NCBI GenBank assembly: GCA_030054095.1
Contig: JASGCO010000004.1
Span: 129,114 to 193,113 of the forward strand
Reading direction: 5' to 3'
DNA from: Sediminibacterium sp.
GTDB lineage: Bacteria; Bacteroidota; Bacteroidia; B-17B0; Aurantibacillaceae
Length of the DNA stretch: 64,000 nt
The position numbers and the translations under genes are program-made. Of this stretch, positions 35,290 through 44,384 are shown one piece after another; position 1 is the first letter of the stretch, and each line of letters opens with the position of its first letter. Below the pieces are notes generated by a model. The model was not told the DNA's origin, ran no database searches, and saw only the letters and a program-made list of their open reading frames with translations.

Positions 35290-38200
35290 GTGAAAAACTT
35301 TGCAGTTTATAAATCAGGCGCAGGCAGTGGAAAAACGTACACTTTGGTAAAAGAATATCTTCGGCTGGCACTCCAAAATGCGAAAACCGTTGGGTTTGAG
35401 TTCAGGCGGATCAATGCCATTACGTTTACCAATAAAGCTGCCGCGGAGATGAAAAGCCGTATTCTGAAGGCGCTTAAAGAAATCAGCAGCAACGACCCCA
35501 AAGCCAAGCACCTGATTCAGCAACTTAAAACCGAATTGAGTATAAGCGATGAAGACCTTCAGGAACGCGCTTCTCTCCTCTTAAGTTCAATCCTTCACCA
35601 CTACTCCGATTTTGCCATTGGAACCATAGATAGTTTTACCCATAAAATTGTAAAAACGTTCGCGTTTGATTTACAGCTACCGTTGAATTTCAACCTGGAA
35701 ACGGATACCAAAACGTTTTATAACAAAGTTATTTATCAGTTAATGGGGCAGTTGGGGCAGGACAAAGAACTCACCCATTGGCTATCGGAATACGCTTTGC
35801 ACAAAGTAAGTGAAGACGAAACCTGGGATCCGGAACGCCACTTGCTGGATTTTACTAATTTACTCCAGAACGAGCAAAGTGAAAAATACATCGCCCTGCT
35901 GGAACAGTTAAGCCCCGATGCCATTTTACTGGAAAAAGAGAAGATAGACGCGTATATAAAACAATTTAAACAGCAATTAAAACAAAAAGCGGGAGAAGCG
36001 ATACACTTTTTTGAAACGCATCACCTTCGCGATGATGATTTTATTTATAAAAGTTCAGGGCCTCAACGCTTCTTTTATAAATGCCATCAACTGGATCTGA
36101 AAGATAAAAAAGAGTTGATTGGTGCCCGGTTGCCTCAGGCTGTTCAAAGTGGAAAATGGGCCAATGATAAAGCTGACAGCGACAAAAAACAGTTACTGTC
36201 TGAACATGCCGTTTTTCTGGGAAATCTGGCTAAAGAACTTATTCAGTTGCTTGACGAGGGACTGGGGGAATACAAACTATTTTCATTACTTCAAAAACAA
36301 ATTTATCCTATCCTGCTCCTGAAAAAACTACAAGACATCATTCGTCAATTTAAGCAGGAAGAGCAAACCGTTTTTTTGTCCGAGTTTAATCAGCGTATTT
36401 CTGAACTCGTAAAAACAGAACCCACTCCCTTCATTTATGAGCGTCTTGGAGAACGTTACCATCACTTCTTACTAGATGAATTTCAGGACACAGGAGAACT
36501 GCAATGGCAGAATATTTTACCTCTGCTGGATAATGCCCTGGCCGCCGGATTTTACAATCTTATTGTAGGAGATGGTAAACAAAGTATTTACAGATGGCGC
36601 AATGCCAACGTAGAACAATTTGCTGAACTTCCATACATCAAAAACAGTTCAGAAAATCTGCTTCTGAAAGAACGCGAAGCTGCCCTGATCCGTAACTACC
36701 ACGAAGAACAATTAAATACCAACTACCGCAGTACTGAAACTGTAGTTACCTTTAATAACCGTCTGTTTGAAGCCCTTAGTCAACATCTTCTGAGTGAGCA
36801 CCACCGTGGCATTTATGGGCAACAGGCGCAAAAGATCAGTAATTCAGACGAAGGCTATGTAACGTTACTACATCAGGTAAGTGACACCGATGAAAAACAT
36901 GATCTGACACTGGGGCATATTGAAACCCATATTACCGAAGCGCTTCTGGATGGTTTTTCTTACCGCGACATCTGCATCATTACCCGCTATAACCGGTCTG
37001 GAAACGAGATAGCTGAATTTCTCAGCGAAAAAGGCATACCGGTTGTATCGAACGATTCACTGCTATTAAATAGTATTTTCGAAATAAATGTTATTGTTGC
37101 GCTGCTACGTTACCTGAGTCATCGCGAAGACAGTATTTCACCGGCAATGGTATTGCATTATCTGTTCCGTGAACAACGCATCCCATTATCTGTTTACCAT
37201 CAGGCACTATACGACATCAGTCATCATAAAGACCTTTTTTCTGTTCTTCAGTCACTTAATATTCCTCTATTTGAAAAATCCTTGCGGTTAAGTAATATTT
37301 TTGATACGGTATGTACCATCATCAACGCGTTGAACTTAAACCAAAAACACCAGAATGCCTTACGCTTTTTCCTTGATCTGGTAAATGAATTTCTGGTCAG
37401 CCAGTCTTCTAATTTACTGGCTTTCCTGGATTGGTGGGAAGTTAAAAAACGGAACGCTTCTCTTATTATTCCGGATAATGCCGATGCCGTTAAAATCATG
37501 AGCATTCACGCCTCAAAAGGACTTGAATTTCAGGTAGTCATTGCTCCGTTTTGCAACTGGCCGCTGTTTCAATTCGATAATATATGGGTGGATATCAACA
37601 GCGATAAACTAAATCTGAAAGCGGGAGTTGTGAAGGTGTCAAAAGCTCTGGAAGAAGCAGGATTAAAAACCGTACTGGATAAAGAACAACAGTTACAAAC
37701 TCTGGATAACCTGAATTTATTGTATGTTCAATTTACAAGAGCTGTTAGCCGGCTACATGTCATTTCCATATACAGTAAATCGGGACCGCCCAACATAGCC
37801 GGGTGGTTACAAAGCGCCCTTTTACAGCTCAACATGCAGGCAACCGAAAGCGGTTTATACACATTGGGAAAACGGTCACCTGTTTCTGAAAGTACCCACA
37901 CTTTTCCTCTGCCTGTTTTAAACTTACCCCCTCTCACTATTGAACCTGATTCGGACAGTATCCGTTTAAAAGCGGCCTATCAACTCGATGATGAATCAGA
38001 GCAATCGTATGCCCGCGAAAAAGGTATTCTGATTCATCACATACTATCCAAAATTAAATCCAGAGAGGATGTAATAGGTGTTTTAGAAAAAACCGCGCAG
38101 GAGGGTCTGCTAAAATCGCTACAAGCCGAGGATATTAACGCTTCTATCCGGCAAATTGTGATGCATCCAGCATTAGCCGCTTTTTTTGAGCCCGGTGCGG

Positions 38201-38436
38201 AAGTAAAAACCGAAACGGAAATTTTAACCGTCAGCGGAAAAGTATTACGCCCTGACCGATTAATGCTACATGACACCACAGTTACAATATTAGACTATAA
38301 AACCGGAGAACGGAAAGACGAAATCTATGCGCGTCAGCTACAGGAATACGAAGACGCCTGCCGCACATTAGGCTTTAAAACCGTTCATAAATATTTGGTT
38401 TACGTAAATCCGGTCGAAATTGTTAAAATGACCTAA
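35290..38436 (+). CDS. UvrD/AddA/RecB-like ATP-dependent helicase-nuclease
   Basis: 1048 residues from a GTG at 35290. Helicase superfamily 1: motif I S-G-A-G-S-G-K-T-Y near residue 10, Ia A-I-T-F-T-N-K-A-A-A-E-M-K, motif II L-L-D-E-F-Q-D-T, III G-D-G-K-Q-S-I-Y-R-W-R, IV L-N-T-N-Y-R-S, V I-M-S-I-H-A-S-K-G-L-E-F, VI V-Q-F-T-R-A. The last 100 residues are a RecB-type nuclease: H-H-I-L-S-K-I, then L-R-P-D-R-L-M and L-D-Y-K-T-G-E. It should resect double-strand breaks. The usual AddB-like partner is not adjacent, so it probably lies elsewhere in the genome. Confidence 0.93.
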   Translation: MKNFAVYKSGAGSGKTYTLVKEYLRLALQNAKTVGFEFRRINAITFTNKAAAEMKSRILKALKEISSNDPKAKHLIQQLKTELSISDEDLQERASLLLSSILHHYSDFAIGTIDSFTHKIVKTFAFDLQLPLNFNLETDTKTFYNKVIYQLMGQLGQDKELTHWLSEYALHKVSEDETWDPERHLLDFTNLLQNEQSEKYIALLEQLSPDAILLEKEKIDAYIKQFKQQLKQKAGEAIHFFETHHLRDDDFIYKSSGPQRFFYKCHQLDLKDKKELIGARLPQAVQSGKWANDKADSDKKQLLSEHAVFLGNLAKELIQLLDEGLGEYKLFSLLQKQIYPILLLKKLQDIIRQFKQEEQTVFLSEFNQRISELVKTEPTPFIYERLGERYHHFLLDEFQDTGELQWQNILPLLDNALAAGFYNLIVGDGKQSIYRWRNANVEQFAELPYIKNSSENLLLKEREAALIRNYHEEQLNTNYRSTETVVTFNNRLFEALSQHLLSEHHRGIYGQQAQKISNSDEGYVTLLHQVSDTDEKHDLTLGHIETHITEALLDGFSYRDICIITRYNRSGNEIAEFLSEKGIPVVSNDSLLLNSIFEINVIVALLRYLSHREDSISPAMVLHYLFREQRIPLSVYHQALYDISHHKDLFSVLQSLNIPLFEKSLRLSNIFDTVCTIINALNLNQKHQNALRFFLDLVNEFLVSQSSNLLAFLDWWEVKKRNASLIIPDNADAVKIMSIHASKGLEFQVVIAPFCNWPLFQFDNIWVDINSDKLNLKAGVVKVSKALEEAGLKTVLDKEQQLQTLDNLNLLYVQFTRAVSRLHVISIYSKSGPPNIAGWLQSALLQLNMQATESGLYTLGKRSPVSESTHTFPLPVLNLPPLTIEPDSDSIRLKAAYQLDDESEQSYAREKGILIHHILSKIKSREDVIGVLEKTAQEGLLKSLQAEDINASIRQIVMHPALAAFFEPGAEVKTETEILTVSGKVLRPDRLMLHDTTVTILDYKTGERKDEIYARQLQEYEDACRTLGFKTVHKYLVYVNPVEIVKMT

Positions 38437-38503
38437 GGTTAGCGCTCCTTAGTCATAAAGCGTATATTCGTGCGCTTAACACTATTTTATATTATTTCGG
38501 ATA

Positions 38504-40510
38504 ATGAAAAAACATCTATTTCTTGTATCTGTATTGGGAGCTCTAAATGGTTGGAGCCAGATCAGCGGACTTAACCTTTCTAATATGGATACTGGCGCAG
38601 ATCCTAAAAAAGATTTTTATGGCTACTGCAATGGTAATTGGAACAAAACATTTCAATTATCGGCCAGCGATTCGCGTTACGGCAGTTTTAATGAGATACA
38701 TGAAAATAATCTTAAAAAATTTAAAGTTATTTACGCGGATTTAGTGAATGATAAAACGGTTATTCCTAACAGTAACACTCAAAAACTCCGTGATTTTTAT
38801 AAAACAGCAATGGACTCGGTAAGTATCAATAAACAAGGATATACCCCCATTGCCCCCCAACTGTCGCAAATTGACAAAATCAAAACCATCAACGATCTGA
38901 TCGATCTTAAAATTGCGTTTGATAAAATTGGCGTTAGTTTGCTTTTTGAAGGAGGTGTAACTACCGATTTTAAAAACGCGAAAAAACATTCTTTCATTAT
39001 AGGCCAATGCGGTTTCGGTATATCAGATCGTGATTATTATTTTGATGCCAAATTTGAAGATATCCGCAAAGCCTATCTGAGCTTTATCGAAACCAGTTTT
39101 TCATTAGCAGGTCTTTATCCCGAAGGAGCCAAAGCAGCTGCCCAACAAGCTTACGACATAGAAAAGGCTTTGGCCGAACACGCTATTAACCGAACCATGA
39201 TGAGGGATTATGAGAAAGCTTATAACCCTCATACCCGCACCACCCTGCAAGCCTTAACACCTGGTATTAAATGGGATTATTACTTCTCGCAAAAAGCCAT
39301 TCAACACCCTGATACCGTCATTGTAGGCCAACCCGGCTTTATGAAAGGGCTGAACACCCTGCTTGCCAAATTTCCGGTAAGTGCCTGGAAAAACTATGCC
39401 AAATGGCAACTCCTGCAAACCGCTTCTCCTTACCTCAGTCAGGACTTTGTAGATAATGCCTTTGCTTTCAGGGGCAAAGCACTTAGCGGCGCCAAACAAA
39501 TGAAACCAAGATGGGAAAGAGTGCATAACATGTGTGACGTCTATCTGGGTCATGCCTTTTCTGAACTTTATGTAAAAAAACACTTCACGCCAGAAAGCAA
39601 GGCTAAAATAGATGGCTTGATCACAAACCTTATTGGTGCGTACCGCGATCGTATAGCCTCACGCCAATGGATGAGTGCGGCAACCAAAGAACAAGCCAAC
39701 CGAAAACTGGATTTACTGATCCGAAAAATTGGCTATCCTGATAAATGGGACGATTACAGCAGTATGCAAATTAGCACAAATAGCTATTGGGCCAATGTTT
39801 GTGCCGCATCCACTTATCTTCACAAAAAAAACATTGAAAAACTAAAAAAAGCTACCGATCGGTATGAATGGCAAATGACACCTGCTACAGTAAACGCCTA
39901 TTATGATCCTACAACCAATGAAATTACCTTCCCCGCAGCAATCCTTCAGCCACCTTTCTTTAATCCGGAGGCGGATGACGCGTTTAACTATGGCATTATG
40001 GGATCTATTATCGGACATGAGTTAACACATGGATTTGATGACGGAGGAGCCCAGTTTGATGCTGATGGTAATTTAAAAATGTGGTGGACAGAAGAAGACT
40101 ATAAAAACTTTAAAACCAAAACAGAACGGATTGTTCAACAATTCAACAACTACATTGTTATTGACACCTTGCATATTAACGGGGAAATGACCCAGGGAGA
40201 AAATATTGCGGATCTTGGCGGTTTAACCATGGCTTATTATGCCTACAAAAAATCCCTGAACGGCAAACCTTCTCCCAAACTCGATGGATTTACCGGCGAA
40301 CAACGCTTCTTTATTGCCTGGGCTCAGGGATGGAAACACAAAGCCACAGATAAAGAAACCAAACACTTGTTAATGGTAGATTACCATTCACCCGGAAAAT
40401 TCAGGGCATTTGCCCCATTAACCAATATGCCTGAATTTTACGAGGCCTTTAACGTAAAAGAAGGCGATACTATGTTTACACCAGAAACGAAACGCGTCGA
40501 AATCTGGTAA
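38504..40510 (+). CDS. Secreted M13-family (neprilysin/PepO-like) zinc endopeptidase
   Basis: 668 residues with a signal peptide (L-F-L-V-S-V-L-G-A-L-N-G-W-S-Q). The family layout is complete: N-terminal D-P-K-K-D-F-Y-G-Y-C-N-G-N-W, the mid-protein V-N-A-Y-Y-D-P-T-T-N-E-I-T-F-P-A-A-I-L-Q-P-P-F-F, zinc site I-I-G-H-E-L-T-H-G-F-D-D-G-G, third-ligand motif G-E-N-I-A-D-L-G-G, and the C-terminal tail near V-E-I-W in place of the usual C-x-V-W. A tail without the terminal Cys is usual in bacterial members. Predicted periplasmic or secreted peptidase. It ends at a terminator shared with ribH. Confidence 0.95.
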   Translation: MKKHLFLVSVLGALNGWSQISGLNLSNMDTGADPKKDFYGYCNGNWNKTFQLSASDSRYGSFNEIHENNLKKFKVIYADLVNDKTVIPNSNTQKLRDFYKTAMDSVSINKQGYTPIAPQLSQIDKIKTINDLIDLKIAFDKIGVSLLFEGGVTTDFKNAKKHSFIIGQCGFGISDRDYYFDAKFEDIRKAYLSFIETSFSLAGLYPEGAKAAAQQAYDIEKALAEHAINRTMMRDYEKAYNPHTRTTLQALTPGIKWDYYFSQKAIQHPDTVIVGQPGFMKGLNTLLAKFPVSAWKNYAKWQLLQTASPYLSQDFVDNAFAFRGKALSGAKQMKPRWERVHNMCDVYLGHAFSELYVKKHFTPESKAKIDGLITNLIGAYRDRIASRQWMSAATKEQANRKLDLLIRKIGYPDKWDDYSSMQISTNSYWANVCAASTYLHKKNIEKLKKATDRYEWQMTPATVNAYYDPTTNEITFPAAILQPPFFNPEADDAFNYGIMGSIIGHELTHGFDDGGAQFDADGNLKMWWTEEDYKNFKTKTERIVQQFNNYIVIDTLHINGEMTQGENIADLGGLTMAYYAYKKSLNGKPSPKLDGFTGEQRFFIAWAQGWKHKATDKETKHLLMVDYHSPGKFRAFAPLTNMPEFYEAFNVKEGDTMFTPETKRVEIW

Positions 40511-40530
40511 GAATTCCTCCTGAAATTCAT

Positions 40531-40567
40531 AAAAAAACCGCCCTCTCAGATAAGAAAGGGCGGTTTT
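40531..40567. terminator. Bidirectional terminator between the M13 peptidase and ribH genes
   Basis: aaaaaaccgccct and agggcggttttt form a GC-rich stem flanked by A- and T-runs, so it works for both convergent genes. The ribH stop lies at its edge. Confidence 0.8.
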
Positions 40568-41091
40568 TAGTTTGTGATTATCTGTAATAAATAAGCTTCC
40601 TTATCCAGTTTATCTCGTAATGCCAGCATTTTAAGCGCTGTTACAGCCGCCTCCTCACCTTTATTACCATGTTTGCCGCCAGCTCTGTCTAATGCCTGCT
40701 GCTGGTTATCGGGTGTTAATACCCCAAAAATAAACGGAATATTATACTCTATGTTCAGATTAGTAATGCCGTTTGCCACTGCATTACAAATAAAATCAAA
40801 ATGCCGGGTTTCACCTTGTACCACACAACCAATACAAATAACAGCATCCACATCGGTATGTTCTGCCAGATACTGAGCCCCTAACGTAAGTTCAAAACTT
40901 CCGGGTACGGTATAAATCACCAGATCACTTTCCGCTATTTCCTGTTTTATAAGCAAGTCTTTGGCCCCATGCATCAGTGCTTCTGTAATTTCATAATTCC
41001 ATTCCGCCCAAACAATTCCTATTTTATATCCTTTTGCAGATGGCACCGGGCTCCCTTCCACTACTGATAAATTTTTATGTACACTACTCAT
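40567..41091 (-). CDS. ribH: 6,7-dimethyl-8-ribityllumazine synthase
   Basis: 174 residues from the ATG at 41091; the in-frame ATG at 41130 adds 13 residues absent from the family. It makes lumazine from ribityl-aminouracil and dihydroxybutanone phosphate in riboflavin synthesis. Motifs: I-G-I-V-W-A-E-W-N, the V-P-G-S-F-E-L-T-L-G-A-Q loop, C-I-G-C-V-V-Q-G-E-T-R-H-F-D-F-I (His in R-H), P-F-I-F-G-V-L-T, and G-N-K-G-E-E-A-A at the end. No other rib genes are here. Confidence 0.95.
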   Translation of the reverse strand: MSSVHKNLSVVEGSPVPSAKGYKIGIVWAEWNYEITEALMHGAKDLLIKQEIAESDLVIYTVPGSFELTLGAQYLAEHTDVDAVICIGCVVQGETRHFDFICNAVANGITNLNIEYNIPFIFGVLTPDNQQQALDRAGGKHGNKGEEAAVTALKMLALRDKLDKEAYLLQIITN

Positions 41092-41259
41092 ATTTATTAC
41101 TGCATCAAACACCAATATTACGCATTTCAATGGATTTATACGGTAAAGTCATTTCAGTTTTTACATTATTCCCTTATACTCAAACGGTATTAACGTAAAA
41201 GTTAGTTAAATGCTAACAATTTGTCTTAATGTTTTAGGTAAAATATGACAGAAAGGCTT

Positions 41260-41267
41260 TATTTTTG
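41260..41267 (+). promoter_or_regulatory. -7 element of trxA
   Basis: TATTTTTG, 40 nt before the trxA ATG, fits TAnnTTTG. No good TTG at the expected distance. The 41092-41259 stretch shows no other feature. Confidence 0.5.
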
Positions 41268-41307
41268 ACCGGAACAAATTTTGATAAACCTTTATAAAAA
41301 TTTAATT

Positions 41308-41625
41308 ATGGCATTAGAAATAACAGACTCTAACTTTGAAGAGTTAGTTTTAAAAAGCGAAAAACCAGTTTTAGTTGATTTTTGGGCTGAGTGGTGTGGT
41401 CCTTGCCGTATGGTAGGTCCTGTGGTTGAAGAACTGGCTAAAGAATACGACGGTAAAGCGGTTGTGGGTAAAGTAAATGTAGATTTAAACAGCAACATTA
41501 GTGCCCAATACGGTATTCGTAATATTCCTACCCTTTTATACTTTAAAAACGGGCAAGTAGTAGATAAACAAGTAGGCGTTGCCCCTAAAGCTACCTTAGC
41601 CAGCAAACTAAATGCCCACATGTAA
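41308..41625 (+). CDS. trxA: Thioredoxin
   Basis: 105 residues from the ATG at 41308. A start at 41281 would add nine residues that do not fit the family. Active site [11 protein letters not shown] at about residues 26-36, V-D-L-N near 58, and the cis-Pro loop [10 protein letters not shown]. No signal peptide, so cytoplasmic; it reduces protein disulfides, for example in ribonucleotide reductase. It is flanked by its own promoter and terminator, hence monocistronic. Confidence 0.96.
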   Translation: MALEITDSNFEELVLKSEKPVLVDFWAEWCGPCRMVGPVVEELAKEYDGKAVVGKVNVDLNSNISAQYGIRNIPTLLYFKNGQVVDKQVGVAPKATLASKLNAHM

Positions 41626-41649
41626 TCCAGTAATTACCTTAATCAATGC

Positions 41650-41679
41650 AAAAAAGCCGCTTGTATAAGCGGCTTTTTT
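41650..41679 (+). terminator. Rho-independent terminator of trxA
   Basis: aaaaaagccgc / gcggctttttt with an 8-nt loop, 24 bp after the stop. Confidence 0.85.
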
Positions 41680-41689
41680 GTTAAAGGTC

Positions 41690-41727
41690 TTGCAAATTAC
41701 TACAAAAAATAGTATATTTGTACTACA
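41690..41727 (+). promoter_or_regulatory. Promoter and putative self-operator of the S24 repressor
   Basis: TTG (41690-41692), 20 nt, TATATTTG (41713-41720). TACTA/TAGTA half-sites alternate across it: tacta (41700-41704), tagta (41711-41715), tacta (41721-41725). The inner pair, tagtatatttgtacta, is a dyad that covers the -7 element, an ideal place for autorepression. Confidence 0.68.
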
Positions 41728-41739
41728 ATAAATAGCAAA

Positions 41740-42516
41740 ATGAGCCGCATCGCCCAAAACATCAAATATCTACGTCAACTTAAAGGATTATCGCAAGAGC
41801 AATTAGCCGAAGAATTACAGGTTACACGTTCCCGCATTGGCGGATACGAAGAGGCACGTAACGAACCCCCCATTGACTTACTCATCCGTTTATCTGAGTT
41901 TTTCCATATTGCCATTGATGCACTTATAAAAGGAGACTTGCGTAAAACCAATCTGGACGGTTTAATGAAAATAGGAAAAAACCGGATTTTATTCCCTATT
42001 CTGATGGATAGTGATGGAAATGACATGGTGGAACTGATCCCTCTCAAAGCCAGTGCCGGTTACCTGAAAGGGTACGCCGATCCTGACTACATGGAACGTT
42101 TACCCAAAATGCAATTACCCTTTTTACCCACCGGAAAGCACCGTGCTTTTCCTATTAAAGGAGATAGTATGCCTCCCATCAGAGAAGGATCGTTTGTCAT
42201 TGCCAAATACGTAGAACGCATTGAAGATATTAAAAATGGCAGCACCTACGTGGTAGTTACCAAAGATGATGGGCTTTCCTATAAACGTTTGATGAACCTT
42301 AATAAAAAAGAAGGTACTGTAGAATGCCATTCGGACAACAAGATGTATGCTCCCTATAAGGTGAAACTAACCGATGTATTAGAACTTTGGGAATACACCT
42401 GTAGCATTAATATGAGTGAGTACGACCAAAGTGAATTAAATCTGGATAGTATCATGAATATGCTAAGGAGTTTGCATGTTGAGATTGAACACATCAAAAA
42501 GAAACAGGTGAATTGA
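41740..42516 (+). CDS. LexA/CI-like XRE-family repressor with S24 self-cleavage domain
   Basis: 258 residues. The N-terminal helix-turn-helix (about 5-62) has L-S-Q-E-Q-L-A-E-E-L-Q-V-T-R-S-R-I-G-G-Y-E. The C-terminal S24 domain shows a cleavable A106-G107 bond (K-A-S-A-G-Y-L), nucleophile Ser143 (K-G-D-S-M-P-P-I) and general base Lys182 (S-Y-K-R-L). The spacings match LexA (A84-G85, S119, K156) closely, so RecA-stimulated autocleavage is plausible. A 30-residue polar/coiled tail follows. Its operator-like dyad sits over its own promoter. It lies just upstream of the RiPP cluster on the same strand, with a 445-bp gap; control of the cluster is possible but unproven. Confidence 0.9.
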   Translation: MSRIAQNIKYLRQLKGLSQEQLAEELQVTRSRIGGYEEARNEPPIDLLIRLSEFFHIAIDALIKGDLRKTNLDGLMKIGKNRILFPILMDSDGNDMVELIPLKASAGYLKGYADPDYMERLPKMQLPFLPTGKHRAFPIKGDSMPPIREGSFVIAKYVERIEDIKNGSTYVVVTKDDGLSYKRLMNLNKKEGTVECHSDNKMYAPYKVKLTDVLELWEYTCSINMSEYDQSELNLDSIMNMLRSLHVEIEHIKKKQVN

Positions 42517-42961
42517 GTATTCTGAATAACCACTACACAGCATTTCATCTTCTTTGGTTATCAATATGCATGTAGTTAGAATGCGAATCAACTTCAATAT
42601 TAAATCAGTATTGAATAGAATAACCTGATTGTACTTGACTGCATTGTATTATCTAAACATTACAAACTGCATTGTTTGCCATAAAGCCCCTCTTTGTTTA
42701 GTTTTTAGTTAAAAGGTAATAATAACTTTGAGATTTTATTAATAAATCATTCTTTAACTACATCAAAAAGAAAGACTTACACGACATAAAACAACAATCC
42801 CAACTCAAACCATATTGACGTTTGTTAAAATAGTTAAAAAATTTGTATTCAGGGACTTAATAACATATCTTGATATTGCTCGGCCAGCAATGTAGTAAAA
42901 CATTACAAAAAACCAAGATAGGCTTGATAACCTACAACCAAATAACCTATAAAACAAAGCC
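42517..42961 (+). promoter_or_regulatory. Long AT-rich regulatory gap before the RiPP precursor
   Basis: No gene is seen. TAACTTTG (42723-42730) is a -7-type element 232 nt before the precursor ATG; the nearest TTTG (42693-42696) is too far for a standard -33. Direct repeats actgcattgt occur at about 42639 and 42666, and acattacaaa at 42657 and 42901. The repressor half-site TACTA/TAGTA dyad seen at 41711 is not repeated here in full (a single tgtagtaaaac lies near 42891). Confidence 0.4.
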
Positions 42962-43255
42962 ATGAAAAAACTTCAAAAACTGGCAGAAAGTAAACTTGAG
43001 AAGTTTGCTTCTAACGAAATCCAAAACACACATCTTGTTTTTGGTGGTAAACAGTACGATACAAAAATTGTTAGTTCAGGTAAATCTGACTCACTAGACA
43101 CGCAAACCTGCGATGGATCTTATGTAAACTGGGGAGATGGTAACGGCTGGCAGCAATGTGACTTTACCACTTATCTCACCGGCAAATATGGCCCAATGCC
43201 TGGTCCTGGAACCCTTAAAAGCGACAAGTTCCCTAATGGGTTAGCTATCGCTTAA
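42962..43255 (+). CDS. RiPP precursor peptide with double-Gly leader
   Basis: 97 residues. The leader is amphipathic (M-K-K-L-Q-K-L-A-E-S-K-L-E-K-F-A) and ends H-L-V-F-G-G at residues 28-29, the cleavage site expected for C39-type exporters. The 68-residue core is rich in Gly, Asp, Thr, Ser, Lys and Pro, has Cys50 and Cys66, and contains W-G-D-G-N-G-W and a late G-P-M-P-G-P-G-T-L-K-S-D stretch. Acidic plus Ser/Thr/Lys residues are the substrates for ATP-grasp macrolactone/macrolactam formation, so the product is probably a graspetide-like crosslinked peptide. Gene order (ATP-grasp, SPASM protein, C39 ABC transporter) supports the call. It is the first gene of the cluster and ends before a hairpin. 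Confidence 0.82.
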   Translation: MKKLQKLAESKLEKFASNEIQNTHLVFGGKQYDTKIVSSGKSDSLDTQTCDGSYVNWGDGNGWQQCDFTTYLTGKYGPMPGPGTLKSDKFPNGLAIA

Positions 43256-43283
43256 TAGATTATAAATAATTGTAATTCAATTT

Positions 43284-43313
43284 GTCATATAGGGGGCAAT
43301 TCCCCTATATGAC
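43284..43313 (+). terminator. Hairpin between precursor and maturase genes
   Basis: A perfect 12-bp stem, gtcatatagggg / cccctatatgac, with a 6-nt loop, 28 bp after the precursor stop. The following ttattattatctta is only moderately T-rich, so it is best seen as an attenuating or mRNA-stabilising structure giving more precursor than enzyme transcript. Confidence 0.6.
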
Positions 43314-43337
43314 TTATTATTATCTTATATAAAGGCA

Positions 43338-44384
43338 TTGAACAGAGATATCATATTTGTCCTTTCACAAAGTTACGACCCTTCTACAGACGATGTACTA
43401 AAATGGATGAAGTACTTTTCCGAAGAAAAACGAATTTTAAGAATATCGGAAAAAGATATCATTCAGGTTTTAGAAATAAACATATCCACCGTTTATTCCT
43501 TTAAATTACTTATCACATTCACTAATCAAACTCAACTTACTATTTCTTCCGATGAAATTTTTTCCTATTGGTACAGGAGAAGTTATTTTCAATTCGGTAT
43601 CCGTTTTAGCAGATACAATAATGAGTTTGAACAAAAATTCCTTACTGCCTTATACGAATTCAATACAGAAGAATCCTTACTCGTCAAAAAATCAATTGAC
43701 CAATTTCTATATAACAACTTTGTATCTGTTAATAAATTCGAACACGTACATACAAGTAAAATAGATAACATCAGAACGGCCTCAAAACTTGGCTTAAAAG
43801 TCCCCCCCTCCCTCCTAACCAGCAATGGTACGGCATTAAAATCTTTTATAGATTGCCATACTAAAGTCATTTGCAAACCATTTAAAGATTACATTGCCAA
43901 ATTTGATTTTGAGGGCAAGGAAATACATTTTGGCTATGCTCCTACCATTATTGAAAAAAAAGATTTAGAAGTTTTTTTCAACGAACCCAATTTTCACCTT
44001 AGTTTTTTTCAGGCATACATTGAAAAACGCTATGAACTGAGAGTTTTTTATTTCCATGGTTCATTTTATACTATGGCCATTTTTTCGCAAAACAATGAAA
44101 AAACAAAGGTAGATTTCAGAAATTATGACTATGACACTCCTAACCGGATTGTACCATTTAAACTACCCAAAACAGTAGAAAAACTACTGGATACATTTAT
44201 GCATACTATTCAAATGAACTCCGGATCAATAGACATGATACTTACACCCGAAAAAGAGTTTGTTTTCCTGGAAGTAAATCCGATTGGACAATTTCAGTGG
44301 TTGTCACATCACTGCAACTATTATATTGAAAAACAAATAGCAAAAAAACTCGTGTATGAAAATAGAGAAAAGACAGTTGCCTGA
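43338..44384 (+). CDS. gwsG: ATP-grasp peptide maturase of the grasp-with-spasm type
   Basis: 348 residues from a TTG at 43338; no ATG is available upstream in frame. The N-terminal third is a family-specific precursor-binding region (I-I-F-V-L-S-Q-S-Y-D-P-S-T-D-D-V). The ATP-grasp core shows V-I-C-K-P-F-K (Lys for ATP), Q-A-Y-I-E-K-R-Y-E-L-R-V-F-Y, and the metal-binding V-F-L-E-V-N-P-I-G-Q-F at the C-terminus. MvdD/PsnB-like homologs join Asp/Glu side chains to Ser/Thr/Lys side chains as esters or amides. The symbol follows the 'grasp-with-spasm' nomenclature for systems with this gene order. It overlaps the next small gene by 29 bp. Confidence 0.85.
   Translation: MNRDIIFVLSQSYDPSTDDVLKWMKYFSEEKRILRISEKDIIQVLEINISTVYSFKLLITFTNQTQLTISSDEIFSYWYRRSYFQFGIRFSRYNNEFEQKFLTALYEFNTEESLLVKKSIDQFLYNNFVSVNKFEHVHTSKIDNIRTASKLGLKVPPSLLTSNGTALKSFIDCHTKVICKPFKDYIAKFDFEGKEIHFGYAPTIIEKKDLEVFFNEPNFHLSFFQAYIEKRYELRVFYFHGSFYTMAIFSQNNEKTKVDFRNYDYDTPNRIVPFKLPKTVEKLLDTFMHTIQMNSGSIDMILTPEKEFVFLEVNPIGQFQWLSHHCNYYIEKQIAKKLVYENREKTVA

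Noticed and set aside
42517-42961. Second small precursor gene upstream of the RiPP precursor
   Set aside because: No frame with a leader-like start and double-Gly motif was found in this AT-rich stretch.
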